DNA of 64,000 nt, taken from positions 182,613 through 246,612 of the forward strand of contig NZ_JAUSUG010000005.1 in assembly GCF_030813435.1 (NCBI RefSeq), given 5' to 3'. Under the pieces are notes generated by a model, which was not told the DNA's origin, ran no database searches, and was given only the letters and a program-made list of their open reading frames with translations. Of the stretch, positions 45,622-56,733 are shown in pieces. Position 1 is the stretch's first letter; each line of letters begins with the position of its first letter. Made by a program: the position numbers and the translations under genes. Origin of the DNA: Evansella vedderi (lineage in GTDB: Bacteria; Bacillota; Bacilli; Bacillales; Salisediminibacteriaceae).

Positions 45622-45655
45622 AAAACTTCAAGCTATTATCAGCTTGAAGTTTTTT
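45622..45655. terminator. Bidirectional terminator between pbpA and yqzC
   Basis: AAAAAACTTCAAGCT pairs with AGCTTGAAGTTTTTT across ATTATC. It has A/T tracts on both sides and lies between convergent genes. Confidence 0.9.
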
Positions 45656-45657
45656 AA

Positions 45658-46194
45658 TTAAGGAGAAGATAAGGTTTGAGCTACTTCTTGTATAGTCATG
45701 TCACTTGTTAGATTAAATTCTCCCATTCTAAGGGCACGTTCTAAACCTGATTCCTGTACATATCTCTCAAATGCTCTGCTGTCAGAGATAATATTTAAAT
45801 ATTCAAGTTGATCGGCAATATTTCTAGTCGTCATGCCTGATTCTATTATAAGAACAGCCTCATAAACTGTTTCAGTTGATTCTTCTTCAGCCTCGGGAGA
45901 CTCTATCTCTTCCTCTGGGCTTGTTTGTCCATTCTCGACTTCTTCCTCTAGTTCCATCAGTACATTTATTTCTTCCTCTAAATGTGTAATTTCATCCATT
46001 AAATTATTATGTTCCTGATTCGTAAGAACAGTATAGTTCTCATTTTCTAATATTTGAAGTGCTTCCTCTGCTGTAATTGCTTCATCAACATAGGAGGATG
46101 CTGCAGATCCATGGAAATAGTATACACTTGCAAAGATTGAAGTTGTAACGAAGACTCCCATGGCTGAACCCCGTAAAATATGTTTTACTGACAC
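45658..46194 (-). CDS. yqzC: YqzC-like membrane protein with YceG/MltG-like N-terminal fold
   Basis: A 178-aa protein. An N-terminal anchor (MGVFVTTSIFASVYYFHG) precedes a coiled, Glu-rich linker (~residues 60-110) and a C-terminal LysM-like segment as in endolytic transglycosylase MltG (IESGMTTRNIADQLEYLNII ... MGEFNLTSDMTIQEVAQTL). The MltG catalytic domain itself is absent. With the next gene it matches the yqzC-yqzD pair near pbpA in B. subtilis. Confidence 0.72.
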   Translation of the reverse strand: MSVKHILRGSAMGVFVTTSIFASVYYFHGSAASSYVDEAITAEEALQILENENYTVLTNQEHNNLMDEITHLEEEINVLMELEEEVENGQTSPEEEIESPEAEEESTETVYEAVLIIESGMTTRNIADQLEYLNIISDSRAFERYVQESGLERALRMGEFNLTSDMTIQEVAQTLSSP

Positions 46195-46217
46195 CGTAAT
46201 TTCCTGCCTTTCATTTT

Positions 46218-46556
46218 TTACTTTGCGAGTAACTCTTCCACTTCTATTTCTTGTCTTTTTGTTATAGCTGCTATATCAGATACGGAGTATCCGTCTTCAT
46301 ACATTGATAGTACGTCATCTCTAGTCAAAGGGCCCTCCGAAATATTACTATAATCCTTAAGTTTGTGGTTGCTAGTAATCATATGTTCTTCCTCTAACAA
46401 TTTTACTTTATTCTGTAATTGATACATTTCCTGCATAAGTTGAATTGACAGATTCTCCAACTGTTTTTCTACGTCTTTTGTACGATCCCGTTGAAACATA
46501 GAAAATACGAATAGTATTATTGACAAACTAAATAATCCAAATATTGTCCATTCCAT
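46218..46556 (-). CDS. yqzD: YqzD-like small membrane protein
   Basis: A 112-aa protein with one N-terminal helix (WTIFGLFSLSIILFVFSMF), a coiled-coil (KDVEKQLENLSIQLMQEM ... QNKVKLLEEE) and a C-terminal HTH-like segment (VLSMYEDGYSVSDIAAITKR). The ATG at 46556 follows GGAGG. It lies 23 bases upstream of yqzC and the two are likely co-transcribed. The function is unknown. Confidence 0.7.
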   Translation of the reverse strand: MEWTIFGLFSLSIILFVFSMFQRDRTKDVEKQLENLSIQLMQEMYQLQNKVKLLEEEHMITSNHKLKDYSNISEGPLTRDDVLSMYEDGYSVSDIAAITKRQEIEVEELLAK

Positions 46557-46958
46557 TGTAATTCCTCCGTTTATATTCCTCAATAATATTACTTCATTAT
46601 TTATAACATAAAAATATTAACCTTCCTATATGACCAAAGTCGGGTCCTTGTCAAAAAACGGCGACATCACGCGGTTTACCCATAATAATTTACAAGAATT
46701 ACCTTGGATTTTGTAGAAAAAACATGTGATTTTATTTTCAAAAGAAAAAAATGAAATTTTTATGATTTTTTTTTTGTATAAACTCGCCCGTTGGAATGAG
46801 TGTGACATATAATGACAAAAATACCTTCTTGTTGTAATGATAGATACTCGATAAGATGGTAATACATACAAACATTCCATTCCATTTTCGGTGTTTTTAC
46901 ATAAAAGAAAGACAAGCTTTTTTGAGAGTTTGTTAATAAATCTAAAGGGAGGTATATC
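46557..46958. other. ~400-bp AT-rich intergenic region between divergent genes
   Basis: It contains promoters for yqzDC (leftward) and the following gene (rightward). A stretch near 46798 (GTGTGACATATAATGAC) resembles a -10 region, but no complete promoter or sporulation-sigma pair is convincing. No gene is seen. Confidence 0.4.
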
Positions 46959-47555
46959 ATGTCAGTAGTACCATACTTATCCGTCGATTATAAAAAAGAG
47001 TATGCTCTGAAAACGAATAATAAAATAGCGGCTGTATTAGATCCAATGGACTTTAATCATTTTCAAGAAGGGGAAGAACAGAATATTAGTTGGAAGTGGA
47101 TACATCTTCCCATGAAAACGCAAGGTAAGGAACTAAATAAATTAGTATTACAAAACAATACAAATGACTCCATATATGTTACAGTACTTATTCGATATAC
47201 TCTGGCAAAAGCTAATGAGGCTCCATTAGTATATTATTCCCCAACTAGAGAAGCCCTTATTGTTCATGATGGATGTGGTTATAGGCTAATTGGGGGGATT
47301 AGCGACCAAGGGAATATAGAAAAATACAGTACGATGCAAATTAATATGGAGGACTGGGCAATTGGCTCTCCCCTAAAATATCAACCTTTAACAAAGGAAA
47401 GTAAAGGTTGGGGAATGGAACTTAAGTTCCTTATCAAAAAAAAGAGTACTGCTTACCTTTATGAATGGGAATTTCAGAGTCAAAAATTACAGGAATTAGA
47501 AGACCTTCATTTGCAATATCAAGAATTGTTGTGTAAGCGAGAAAAAGATCTTTAA
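46959..47555 (+). CDS. Unknown protein
   Basis: A 198-aa soluble-looking protein with no signal peptide or membrane helix. The middle reads YYSPTREALIVHDGCGYRLI then GGISDQGNIEKYSTMQIN, and the C-terminus is a short coiled coil (QSQKLQELEDLHLQYQELLC). It has a good start (AAAGGGAGG then ATG) and a normal codon pattern, so it is probably real. I do not recognise the family. Confidence 0.75.
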   Translation: MSVVPYLSVDYKKEYALKTNNKIAAVLDPMDFNHFQEGEEQNISWKWIHLPMKTQGKELNKLVLQNNTNDSIYVTVLIRYTLAKANEAPLVYYSPTREALIVHDGCGYRLIGGISDQGNIEKYSTMQINMEDWAIGSPLKYQPLTKESKGWGMELKFLIKKKSTAYLYEWEFQSQKLQELEDLHLQYQELLCKREKDL

Positions 47556-47646
47556 ACGTTGGAATTTTATTTCTCTTGAATATCTCTGTAATTTTTGCTA
47601 TTATTTTAAGGTATGAATATTAGGAAGAGATGTGGAGGGAAATAAT

Positions 47647-47796
47647 ATGAGAGTACAAGTAACGTTAGCTTGCACAGAAACTGGTGATCGTAACTACATT
47701 ACCACTAAAAATAAACGTACAAACCCAGACCGTATTGAACTAAAAAAATACAGTCCAAGATTAAAGCGTGTAACTTTACACCGTGAAACAAAATAA
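47647..47796 (+). CDS. rpmG: 50S ribosomal protein L33 (zinc-free form)
   Basis: A 49-aa ribosomal protein: [20 protein letters not shown], continuing [20 protein letters not shown] and ending RVTLHRETK. Only one Cys remains; the CxxC pairs of zinc-binding L33 are replaced (CTET, YSPR), so this is a C-minus paralogue. The start ATG follows GTGGAGGGA. I see no Zur box upstream. Confidence 0.95.
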   Translation: MRVQVTLACTETGDRNYITTKNKRTNPDRIELKKYSPRLKRVTLHRETK

Positions 47797-47804
47797 TACA
47801 CTAT

Positions 47805-47846
47805 AGAGCGGCATGGAAAATTTATTTTTCACGTCGCTCTTTTATT
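47805..47846 (+). terminator. rpmG terminator
   Basis: AGAGCG pairs with CGCTCT around a longer imperfect stem-loop, followed by TTTATTTTAT. Confidence 0.8.
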
Positions 47847-47921
47847 TTATAGAACTATATTATTGTACCTTAAATAATTAGTGAAACCATTGGTAACTAT
47901 TAATAGTTAGGGGGAACGAAA

Positions 47922-48478
47922 ATGAACAAGCAAGATTTACGCGACAAGGTAAAAGAGAGGATGGCAACAATTAGTTTAGAGCAGAGGAATAGTAAGACAA
48001 GAGAGATTCATAAACAGTTATTTGAAAAGGAAGAATGGAAAATGGGAAAACTGATTGGTACTACCATATCAACAGGAAATGAAATAGATACATACACCAT
48101 AATTAAACAGGCTTGGAAGGAAGGGAAGGATATTGCTGTACCAAAGTGTATTCCAAAGGAGAAAGAGTTGACTTTTTATAAAATATCCTCATTTGAAGAC
48201 TTAGAGGTTAGCTATTTCCATTTAAAAGAGCCTATTCCTGAGAGAACCGTTGCTGTAAAGCCAGATGATATTGATTTATTGATCGTTCCAGGGATTGTTT
48301 TTGACCGAGGCGGCTACAGGATAGGTTATGGGGGAGGTTACTATGATCGTTTTTTACAAGGAAGAGAATTAAAAACCTGTTCTTTATGTTTTGAGTTTCA
48401 GTTAGTGGATGCTGTTCCAAAAGAAAAGCATGATATCCCTGTTAAAATAATTATTACTGAAAATGGGTCTATAGGATA

Positions 48479-48479
<1 letters not shown>
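47922..48479 (+). CDS. yqgN: 5-formyltetrahydrofolate cyclo-ligase
   Basis: ATP-dependent enzyme converting 5-formyl-THF to 5,10-methenyl-THF (185 aa). The family signature DLLIVPGIVFDRGGYRIGYG (G-x-R-x-G-x-G-G-G-Y-Y-D-R continues) is intact. The ATG follows TAGGGGG. It is coupled by a 1-base overlap (TAATG) to the DUF92 gene. Confidence 0.95.
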
Positions 48480-50256
<1,777 letters not shown>

Positions 50257-50358
50257 TAAGCAAGTTGAAAACACAATCTGAAGCACATTTTTTCTTATTC
50301 TTATTTTGGATAAGATAATGTTTTTTTACTAAAGCTAAGGGTGGAAGGAGGAAGGAAT

Positions 50359-50535
50359 ATGCAAAGATTACTATTTATTTTAGGTATTGTTTTTGGGGTG
50401 ACGAGCTTGTTCAACAATAAATTTCGCCTCTTTAATGCATTTCTGTCCAACAAATGGCTCCGTCGACTTTCTGTAGCTTTGGTAATGAGAATTCCTGCAG
50501 TACGAGAAAAAATGATGCATCAAATGCTTCGATAA
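50359..50535 (+). CDS. Small hydrophobic protein
   Basis: A 58-aa protein with one N-terminal helix (LLFILGIVFGVTSLF) and a basic remainder ending AVREKMMHQMLR. It has a very strong ribosome site (GGAAGGAGGAAGGA) before the ATG at 50359. The position near gluP (yqgP) parallels a small gene in B. subtilis (yqgO), but the identity is not certain. It ends with hairpin copy E. Confidence 0.7.
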   Translation: MQRLLFILGIVFGVTSLFNNKFRLFNAFLSNKWLRRLSVALVMRIPAVREKMMHQMLR

Positions 50536-50539
50536 GAGG

Positions 50540-50588
50540 AGGGTGTCTCAGAAGGATGTTTTTAACCTTCTAAGACACCCTGTTTTTG
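50540..50588 (+). terminator. Terminator hairpin of the GGGTG..CAAAAGG family (copy E)
   Basis: AGGGTGTCTCAGAAGG pairs with CCTTCTAAGACACCCT (one mismatch), followed by GTTTTTGC, just after the small hydrophobic protein gene. Confidence 0.88.
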
Positions 50589-50660
50589 CTTTCTGAAAAG
50601 TGCTGATGCTTCGTAAATGTTCCTATACTTGTTATAATGTAGATTGGGGTGATTTAAGGA

Positions 50661-51410
50661 GTGAGATGGAAAGGAATATGCTTTGATTTAGATAATACGT
50701 TATTTAGCCATGAGGAAGCATTTAAAAGTGCGATTGAGGATAGCTTTCATACATATATTTTAAGTGTAAAAGGAATAGAAAAAACGATTACTTTTGATCA
50801 ATTCTTTAAACTTTTCAAGTGGAATAGTGATCGATATTGGAATTTATATGAACAGAAAAAACTAAATGGTACCGAATATCGAAGGAAACGGTTTAATGAA
50901 ACAATGAAAGAGCTCGGTCTCCCTTTTAGTAATCATATAGCAGACAAGTTTCATGCCCATTACTATGAGGTAGTGGATGACCATAGTAAACCTTATTCTG
51001 GATTAAAGGATTTAATGAATTTCTTAACGAATAGACAAGTAAAATTAGGAATTATTACTAACGGTATGATAGATACTCAGTTTGGAAAAGTGGAGAAGTT
51101 AGGTGCAAGCAATTGGATTCCCACTGGGAATATCATTGTCTCTGAGGAAGTAGGGGTAGTTAAACCTCAACGTGAAATCTTTCGCCTAATGGAACAACGT
51201 ATTCAATTACCCCCAAAAGAATTATTGTTTATTGGTGACTCATGGCTGCACGATGTTGCTGGGGCGATAGATGCTGGATGGGAGGCCATTTTTTTAAATA
51301 CCCGAGGTGAAAATCGAAAGTCAAAGCATGAACCAACAGTAGAGTTACATACGTTAGAAGAAGTGAAAGATTTTTTAATTGATCAACTTGGGGGTGGCTA
51401 TACTCCATGA
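50661..51410 (+). CDS. HAD-family hydrolase
   Basis: A 249-aa phosphatase-like protein. Motif I is ICFDLDNTLF, motif II IITNGM, motif III K in VVKPQREIF, and motif IV FIGDSWLHDVAGA. The layout resembles YjjG/YsaA-type nucleotidases, but the substrate is unknown. The GTG start at 50661 lies 8 bases after GGGGTGA. Its stop overlaps the rhomboid gene as ATGA. Confidence 0.88.
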   Translation: MRWKGICFDLDNTLFSHEEAFKSAIEDSFHTYILSVKGIEKTITFDQFFKLFKWNSDRYWNLYEQKKLNGTEYRRKRFNETMKELGLPFSNHIADKFHAHYYEVVDDHSKPYSGLKDLMNFLTNRQVKLGIITNGMIDTQFGKVEKLGASNWIPTGNIIVSEEVGVVKPQREIFRLMEQRIQLPPKELLFIGDSWLHDVAGAIDAGWEAIFLNTRGENRKSKHEPTVELHTLEEVKDFLIDQLGGGYTP

Positions 51411-52981
51411 ATAGACTAGTACTAGAATTACGTTTCTGGGAGGTTGTATATCACCTGGTTAATCGTGAAGGAATGCGGGTTGTTCATATTAGTCAATCTG
51501 GTGAGGAAATTTGGCTAGAAGATGATAGACAAGAACCATTTCAGATTATTCGGATTGCACAAAAGGATTTTGACTGGAGTAATCAGATGCGGAGCGACAT
51601 TGAAAGTGCATTTGAAAGGGGGAAACAAGTTAGGAAACAACTTAATCTCCGCTCTGCAAACGTTATAAATCTAACTCTATCCCTTTATGAACCAGTAGAC
51701 AGCTATGAAGAACTAATAGACCAAGCTTTGCCATTCACAGCAGGGGGGAAGAATCAGCAACGAACAATCCTAATCCCTATCGGGAAGTTACAAGAGAAAT
51801 TCTTTCCATTGGCTACGGAGTGGAAGCTAAAGGAGATGCCCCAATTTTTAAGCTATGATCAAATGACAGATCCAGAGGCTGTGATTAATTCGCTCCGTTA
51901 CTCAGTCCAAAAGGCTTCAGAGAGTCGTGTAGAAAAAGAGAAGCAAGTATTTTTTTATGGAAAACCAATTTTGACTTTTTTATTGTTAGGCATTATATTA
52001 ATAATTTTTGCAATAGTTGAACGTTTCGGATCCACTACGGATACATTAACATTAATTTCCTTTGGTGCAAAATTTAATCCATTGATTCTTGAAGGAGAAT
52101 GGTGGCGTTTTTTTAGTGCCATGTTCTTGCACATTGGGATTTTTCATTTATTAATGAATTCTTTAGCTTTGTTTTATTTAGGAAGCGCAGTGGAAAGAAT
52201 TTATGGAACTTCTAGGTTTTTCTTTATATACTTTTTGGCTGGTTTAGTTGGGTCAGTTGCAAGTTTTTCTTTTAATGAACATGTTTCAGCAGGGGCGAGT
52301 GGAGCAATCTTTGGGTGCTTTGGTGCACTTCTGTATTTCGGAGTTATTCACCACAGGCTGTTTTTTAGGACCATGGGAATGAATGTTATCGTTATATTAA
52401 TGATTAACCTAGGTTTTGGTTTCATGGTTCCGATGGTGGATAATGGGGCGCATATTGGTGGTTTAATTGGCGGATTTGCTGCGTCGGCGATTGTAGGGTT
52501 GCCAAATACAAAAAAAGTAAAAAAACGGTTTCTAGCTTTGATACTGACGATAGCAGGTATAGTAGGTCTCCTTCATTATGGTTATTCTCAGGAGGAAACG
52601 ACACAATCCTATATCGTATACTTACAAATTGGCCAAGAGTATTTGCAAAATAATGAGTTGGAAAATGCTAAACTTTATTTTGGACGGATTATTGATGGCA
52701 ATCTTGATCTTGCTGAACCGATATTAACGGAAACTTACTTCCTTCTAGCCTATATTCAGGCAACCATGGATAATTTAGATGAAGCTGAAGAACATCTACT
52801 ATACACAATTGAACGAAACCCCGAGTTCCATGAAGCCCACTATAATTTGTCGCTGGTGTACATGGAACAAAGAAGATATGAGGAAGCGTACGATCAATTA
52901 CAGGAAGCATTAGCAATAGAGCCAGATGTGACAGAGTACAAACAATTAGAACAGCAGTTACGGTATTTGAAAAATCAATAA
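51407..52981 (+). CDS. gluP: Rhomboid intramembrane protease with TPR domain (GluP-like)
   Basis: A 524-aa protein. An N-terminal soluble domain (~residues 1-175) is followed by a membrane rhomboid domain (GEWWRFFSAMFLHIGIFHLL, catalytic Ser in AGASGAIFG, catalytic His in GAHIGGLIGG) and C-terminal TPR repeats (~residues 405-524, YLQIGQEYLQNNELENAK and later units). It matches B. subtilis YqgP/GluP, which cleaves membrane proteins and delivers substrates for degradation. It is coupled to the HAD gene by a 4-base overlap. Confidence 0.93.
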   Translation: MNRLVLELRFWEVVYHLVNREGMRVVHISQSGEEIWLEDDRQEPFQIIRIAQKDFDWSNQMRSDIESAFERGKQVRKQLNLRSANVINLTLSLYEPVDSYEELIDQALPFTAGGKNQQRTILIPIGKLQEKFFPLATEWKLKEMPQFLSYDQMTDPEAVINSLRYSVQKASESRVEKEKQVFFYGKPILTFLLLGIILIIFAIVERFGSTTDTLTLISFGAKFNPLILEGEWWRFFSAMFLHIGIFHLLMNSLALFYLGSAVERIYGTSRFFFIYFLAGLVGSVASFSFNEHVSAGASGAIFGCFGALLYFGVIHHRLFFRTMGMNVIVILMINLGFGFMVPMVDNGAHIGGLIGGFAASAIVGLPNTKKVKKRFLALILTIAGIVGLLHYGYSQEETTQSYIVYLQIGQEYLQNNELENAKLYFGRIIDGNLDLAEPILTETYFLLAYIQATMDNLDEAEEHLLYTIERNPEFHEAHYNLSLVYMEQRRYEEAYDQLQEALAIEPDVTEYKQLEQQLRYLKNQ

Positions 52982-53035
52982 AGAAATGTATGGATCAATT
53001 CTCCGTGATAATTACGAGTCTTTTATAAGTAGTTC

Positions 53036-53092
53036 GAGGGTGACTCAAAAGGTTAAAACAACACCTTTTGAGTCACCCTCTAGTGTTTTTAG
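53036..53092. terminator. Bidirectional hairpin of the GGGTG..TCAAAAGG family (copy F)
   Basis: GAGGGTGACTCAAAAGGT pairs perfectly with ACCTTTTGAGTCACCCTC, followed by TAGTGTTTTT. It lies between the convergent gluP and the 53093 gene. Confidence 0.88.
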
Positions 53093-53995
53093 TTATTTAT
53101 TGACATCAATATGTTGTAAAATTTGTTGTTTTGTTTGCTCACCTGTTTCATAAAGAATAATAATGTGGTCCCCACCTTCGTGAAGGAGGATAAGGGGTAG
53201 CGTATTTCCGATAGGATCATATTCTTTGTCGTTAAAGGTATTGATTCCTAATATATAATGTCTATATAGGGATTCCCATAACTTTCCAATAATATTTGAA
53301 GTTTCTTCCATAGTGAAGGTGTATAATGGTTCTGTTTCATATTTTGTTATCTCATTAAAAGGAATTTGCAAATATTCCCCCTGATTAATTTGAAATTCTT
53401 CAATAAGACCATCCCAAACATAGGAGAGCTGTTGATCTATGATAGAATCCAATAACTCTTTGCTACGTTGTTCCATCGTTGTATTTGGTTCCTTAAATGT
53501 CATAATCGGTGATAAGGGAGAATCGATGATATATAGTATATCAGAGCTCATCGCTCTTTTACTTTTGATTATATCCTCAGGATAATGAATTTCAGCATAA
53601 TGAAAGGAAATAGCTTCATGTCTGCCGCTGTCCTCTCCTTTAAAAATGGATTTTCCCTTAATTTTATCCTTTGTATTAGAAGTAGTCCACTTTTTATCTA
53701 CCAGCATCCCATTTTCAAATAATAAGGAGACATCCTGCCTTAAATATACTGGAGTATCAGTTAAAGAGTAATACTGCCATTCTAGGTAATACTCATTTGC
53801 GTCCTTTAATTCTAACAACTGAATTTCAGTACCTTGTTCTACAAAAGATACTTGATCATCCTCAGGGAAAAAAATAATGGCTTCTCTCATCTCTGGATTT
53901 GTAAACCAACTCCCTAAGGGTGTATAAGAAAACAGCATAAATGCTGTTAATAAAGCACTACAAACGATAATCATCCATTTATTTTTGAACATCAT
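53093..53995 (-). CDS. Unknown membrane-anchored extracytoplasmic protein
   Basis: A 300-aa protein with an N-terminal anchor (WMIIVCSALLTAFMLFSYTP) and a large, mostly acidic and aromatic extracytoplasmic part. It has no Cys at a lipobox position. The ATG at 53995 is spaced correctly from GGAG; upstream GTGs are too close. I recognise no domain. It is divergent from the SpoVAF-like gene. Confidence 0.7.
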   Translation of the reverse strand: MMFKNKWMIIVCSALLTAFMLFSYTPLGSWFTNPEMREAIIFFPEDDQVSFVEQGTEIQLLELKDANEYYLEWQYYSLTDTPVYLRQDVSLLFENGMLVDKKWTTSNTKDKIKGKSIFKGEDSGRHEAISFHYAEIHYPEDIIKSKRAMSSDILYIIDSPLSPIMTFKEPNTTMEQRSKELLDSIIDQQLSYVWDGLIEEFQINQGEYLQIPFNEITKYETEPLYTFTMEETSNIIGKLWESLYRHYILGINTFNDKEYDPIGNTLPLILLHEGGDHIIILYETGEQTKQQILQHIDVNK

Positions 53996-54150
53996 TTTCA
54001 CCACTCCATCTTTGATCCCTTACAGAATGCTTGTCTATTAGTTTATATGTGCTACTAGACAAAGGTATGCCTTTTCTATCTCTCAAAATGTTTTTTATGA
54101 ATGGTTTTTCTTCTTAAAGCAAACAATGAGATATGATAAGGGGGATGGCT

Positions 54151-55611
54151 ATGAGTAAAACAATAAAGCGACCAGCATCTAAAGATATTAATACAAATGT
54201 ATCCTACCTTAAGGATCAGTTAGCTATAGATAAGAATTTTGATTTAATACATATTGACTTGGAGTATTTAGGGGTAAAAATGGCGTTATTTGCAATAGAT
54301 GCTTTTGCAAAGGATCAAGCAATTACGCAAATTCAAAGGGAGTTAATTAGGGAAAAAGTTGACAGTGATCAAATTAATCTTGTAGAACACCTTACCAAGT
54401 CAATAATTCCATATATTGAAGTGGAAACAAATAAAGATTTAGAAGAAGTCATTATTCAAATTCTTGCAGGACAAACAATCCTAGTTGTTGATGGATATGA
54501 AGAGATTATTCTTTTAGATACGCGGGAATATCCGGTAAGAGGACCAGAAGAACCGGATACAGAAAAGGTTATTCGAGGCTCCAAGGACGGATTCGTAGAA
54601 ACGATTGTTTTTAATGCAGGTCTCATTAGAAGGAGAGTTAGGGACCGCTCATTGAGGAATGAATATTTAAGGCTTGGACAGAGGTCCTATACAGATGTAT
54701 GTATCTCTTATATAGCAGATATTGCAGACCCTAGCCTTGTAGAACATATTAAAACAAGTCTACAAAAAATTAAAACGGATGGACTTCCTATGGGGGATAA
54801 GACAATAGAGGAGTTTCTATTCGGTCAACATAGTAATCCCTACCCCCTTGTTCGATATACAGAGCGTCCAGATGTGGCAGCACAGCATTTGTATGAAGGA
54901 CATGTTTTGGTTGCTGTGGATGGTTCCCCAAGTGTTATAATTACACCTACAACTTTTTGGAGTCATCTACAGCATGCAGAAGAGTATCGGCAGAAACCTG
55001 TTGTAGGGACCGCATTAAGGCTTGTTCGCTTTGCAGCTGTGTGGGCTTCTATATTTTTGTTACCACTTTGGTATTTATTCGCCATGAATGAAGATATGCT
55101 CCCATATGGGTTATCCTACCTTGGTCCAAATGAAATGGGGCAAGTGCCATTAATTGCACAATTTATAATAGCGGAAGCGGGAATAGAAATGCTACGAATG
55201 GCTGCCATTCATACACCGTCTGCACTTGCAACAGCATTAGGATTAGTAGCTGCTATTTTAATTGGGGAAGTGGCAATAGAGGTAGGGTTATTTTCCCATG
55301 AGGTTGTGTTGTATTTAGCAGTTTCAGCAATAGGGTCCTTTGCAACCCCTAGCTATGAAATGAGTTTAGCAAATCGAATAATTAGAGTAGTACTATTAAT
55401 TGCTGTTTCTATATTCCATGTACCAGGTTTTATGATCATATCCCTATGTCTGATTGTATTACTATCCATGATGAAAGCGTATGATACCCCATATTTTTGG
55501 CCATTTCTGCCCTTTAACTTTAAAAGCATGCGAGATGTATTGTTTCGAGCACCGATGCCTCTCAAACATAGACGACCAAGAGCCATACATCCCGTTGATC
55601 CGGATAAATAG
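54151..55611 (+). CDS. SpoVAF/GerA-type spore germination protein
   Basis: A 486-aa GerA-superfamily protein. The N-terminal soluble domain contains VVDGYEEIILLDTREYPVRG then PEEPDTEKVIRGSKDGFVET, the GerA-type hallmark, and is followed by about four to five membrane helices. The layout best fits SpoVAF, but the gene stands alone, without other spoVA or gerB/C genes. It probably functions in spore germination or DPA handling. The ATG at 54151 is 6 bases after AAGGGGG. Confidence 0.85.
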   Translation: MSKTIKRPASKDINTNVSYLKDQLAIDKNFDLIHIDLEYLGVKMALFAIDAFAKDQAITQIQRELIREKVDSDQINLVEHLTKSIIPYIEVETNKDLEEVIIQILAGQTILVVDGYEEIILLDTREYPVRGPEEPDTEKVIRGSKDGFVETIVFNAGLIRRRVRDRSLRNEYLRLGQRSYTDVCISYIADIADPSLVEHIKTSLQKIKTDGLPMGDKTIEEFLFGQHSNPYPLVRYTERPDVAAQHLYEGHVLVAVDGSPSVIITPTTFWSHLQHAEEYRQKPVVGTALRLVRFAAVWASIFLLPLWYLFAMNEDMLPYGLSYLGPNEMGQVPLIAQFIIAEAGIEMLRMAAIHTPSALATALGLVAAILIGEVAIEVGLFSHEVVLYLAVSAIGSFATPSYEMSLANRIIRVVLLIAVSIFHVPGFMIISLCLIVLLSMMKAYDTPYFWPFLPFNFKSMRDVLFRAPMPLKHRRPRAIHPVDPDK

Positions 55612-55615
55612 AAGA

Positions 55616-55664
55616 AGGTGACTTAAAAGGGAATGTTTTTAACCTTTTGAGTCACCCTCGTTTT
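55616..55664 (+). terminator. Hairpin terminator of the GGGTG..TCAAAAGG family (copy G)
   Basis: AGGTGACTTAAAAGG pairs with CCTTTTGAGTCACCT-like sequence with one mismatch, followed by CGTTTTATT. It lies between convergent genes. Confidence 0.85.
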
Positions 55665-55665
55665 A

Positions 55666-56061
55666 TTACTCTGAAATATCCTGGTGAAATTCTTTATCTT
55701 TAATAAAAATATCTTCAACGTTTGATATACCTGTTTCCACTGCTATAACAATTCCTAGTGGGGTATCACGACCGTCGTTAACAATAGTAAAGGGAATGGA
55801 ATGTTGATTTGCTGCATGGACATAATTAGAATAAGCGGGATAATTTAAATCTCCGTTAATATATAATCGTATTCCTTTATGTTTTTTCATTATCTCTTGG
55901 GCTTCTGAGTAAATCCCTTTCTTTCTTACTTGTTTGTTAGTTAATGCTAAATATACTCTTTCAGAAATAGTGCCTAAAAATAATTTCCGTTCTTCTGGTA
56001 ATGTTTCTGGAGTTCCATATATTCCCCTCTGTAATATCTCTTCTATTTTTGGCTGTGACAT
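55666..56061 (-). CDS. YueI family protein (DUF1694)
   Basis: A 131-aa protein. It contains QRGIYGTPETLPEERKLFLG and SERVYLALTNKQV, typical of DUF1694, and ends HQDISE. The fold resembles ribosomal L7Ae-like proteins, and the function is unknown. The ATG at 56061 follows GAGGG. Confidence 0.85.
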   Translation of the reverse strand: MSQPKIEEILQRGIYGTPETLPEERKLFLGTISERVYLALTNKQVRKKGIYSEAQEIMKKHKGIRLYINGDLNYPAYSNYVHAANQHSIPFTIVNDGRDTPLGIVIAVETGISNVEDIFIKDKEFHQDISE

Positions 56062-56179
56062 TATATCCCTCGTTTCTTTTTTATAATAGTATAACAATGA
56101 AAATTCTTGTCTCCAACCGATTTTCTTGTCCTAATCGTCCATTTCCTTCATAAAATGTAGTGAAAGGGAGGTTTAGTAC

Positions 56180-56692
56180 ATGATTTCGTTTCTATTATTT
56201 GTTCTGTTTCTTACGGTAGCCGGGTTAGCCATTGGTACTTTAATTGCAGTAAAAGTCTGGTACTCCCTACCTATATTTCTATTTATTATTGCTGCCTTTT
56301 GTTTTGGGACCTTTTGGATTGGAGTGCTTTTTGGTGCTGCATTTTTTAGTTGGCTTCCAGTATTCATTACAAAGTTTATTATTATACTTTTTTGTATCGG
56401 GTTAGTAATTTACTTTTTTAGACAATTTCATCCTTCATACGGGTATTTTCCTTATCGAGGTTGGATTCATTGGGCATTAATTGCCTTGTTCTTTTTCTTA
56501 ATTGGTTTGGAATTTGCTTCGATTGGACTATCTGCATGGCTGTTGTTACTATTATTACCAATTTTTTTAGGGGCTGTCTTTGGTGGTACAATTTTAATGG
56601 GGAAACTGAAAGTGTTGTATCGTGGAAGTTCCGTTTTTTTATATTTACCGTTAGCTTTATTTGTCTTTCTTGCCATTTTTAAATTATTATAG
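56180..56692 (+). CDS. Unknown polytopic membrane protein
   Basis: A 170-aa very hydrophobic protein with five or six predicted helices (for example LPIFLFIIAAFCFGTFWIGV and WLLLLLLPIFLGAVFGG) and an aromatic loop HPSYGYFPYRGW. It starts after AGGGAGG. I recognise no family. It precedes yqgQ-glcK. Confidence 0.72.
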   Translation: MISFLLFVLFLTVAGLAIGTLIAVKVWYSLPIFLFIIAAFCFGTFWIGVLFGAAFFSWLPVFITKFIIILFCIGLVIYFFRQFHPSYGYFPYRGWIHWALIALFFFLIGLEFASIGLSAWLLLLLLPIFLGAVFGGTILMGKLKVLYRGSSVFLYLPLALFVFLAIFKLL

Positions 56693-56733
56693 AAATGAAG
56701 TTAGGATTAATGATGAAAAAATGGGTGATAATA

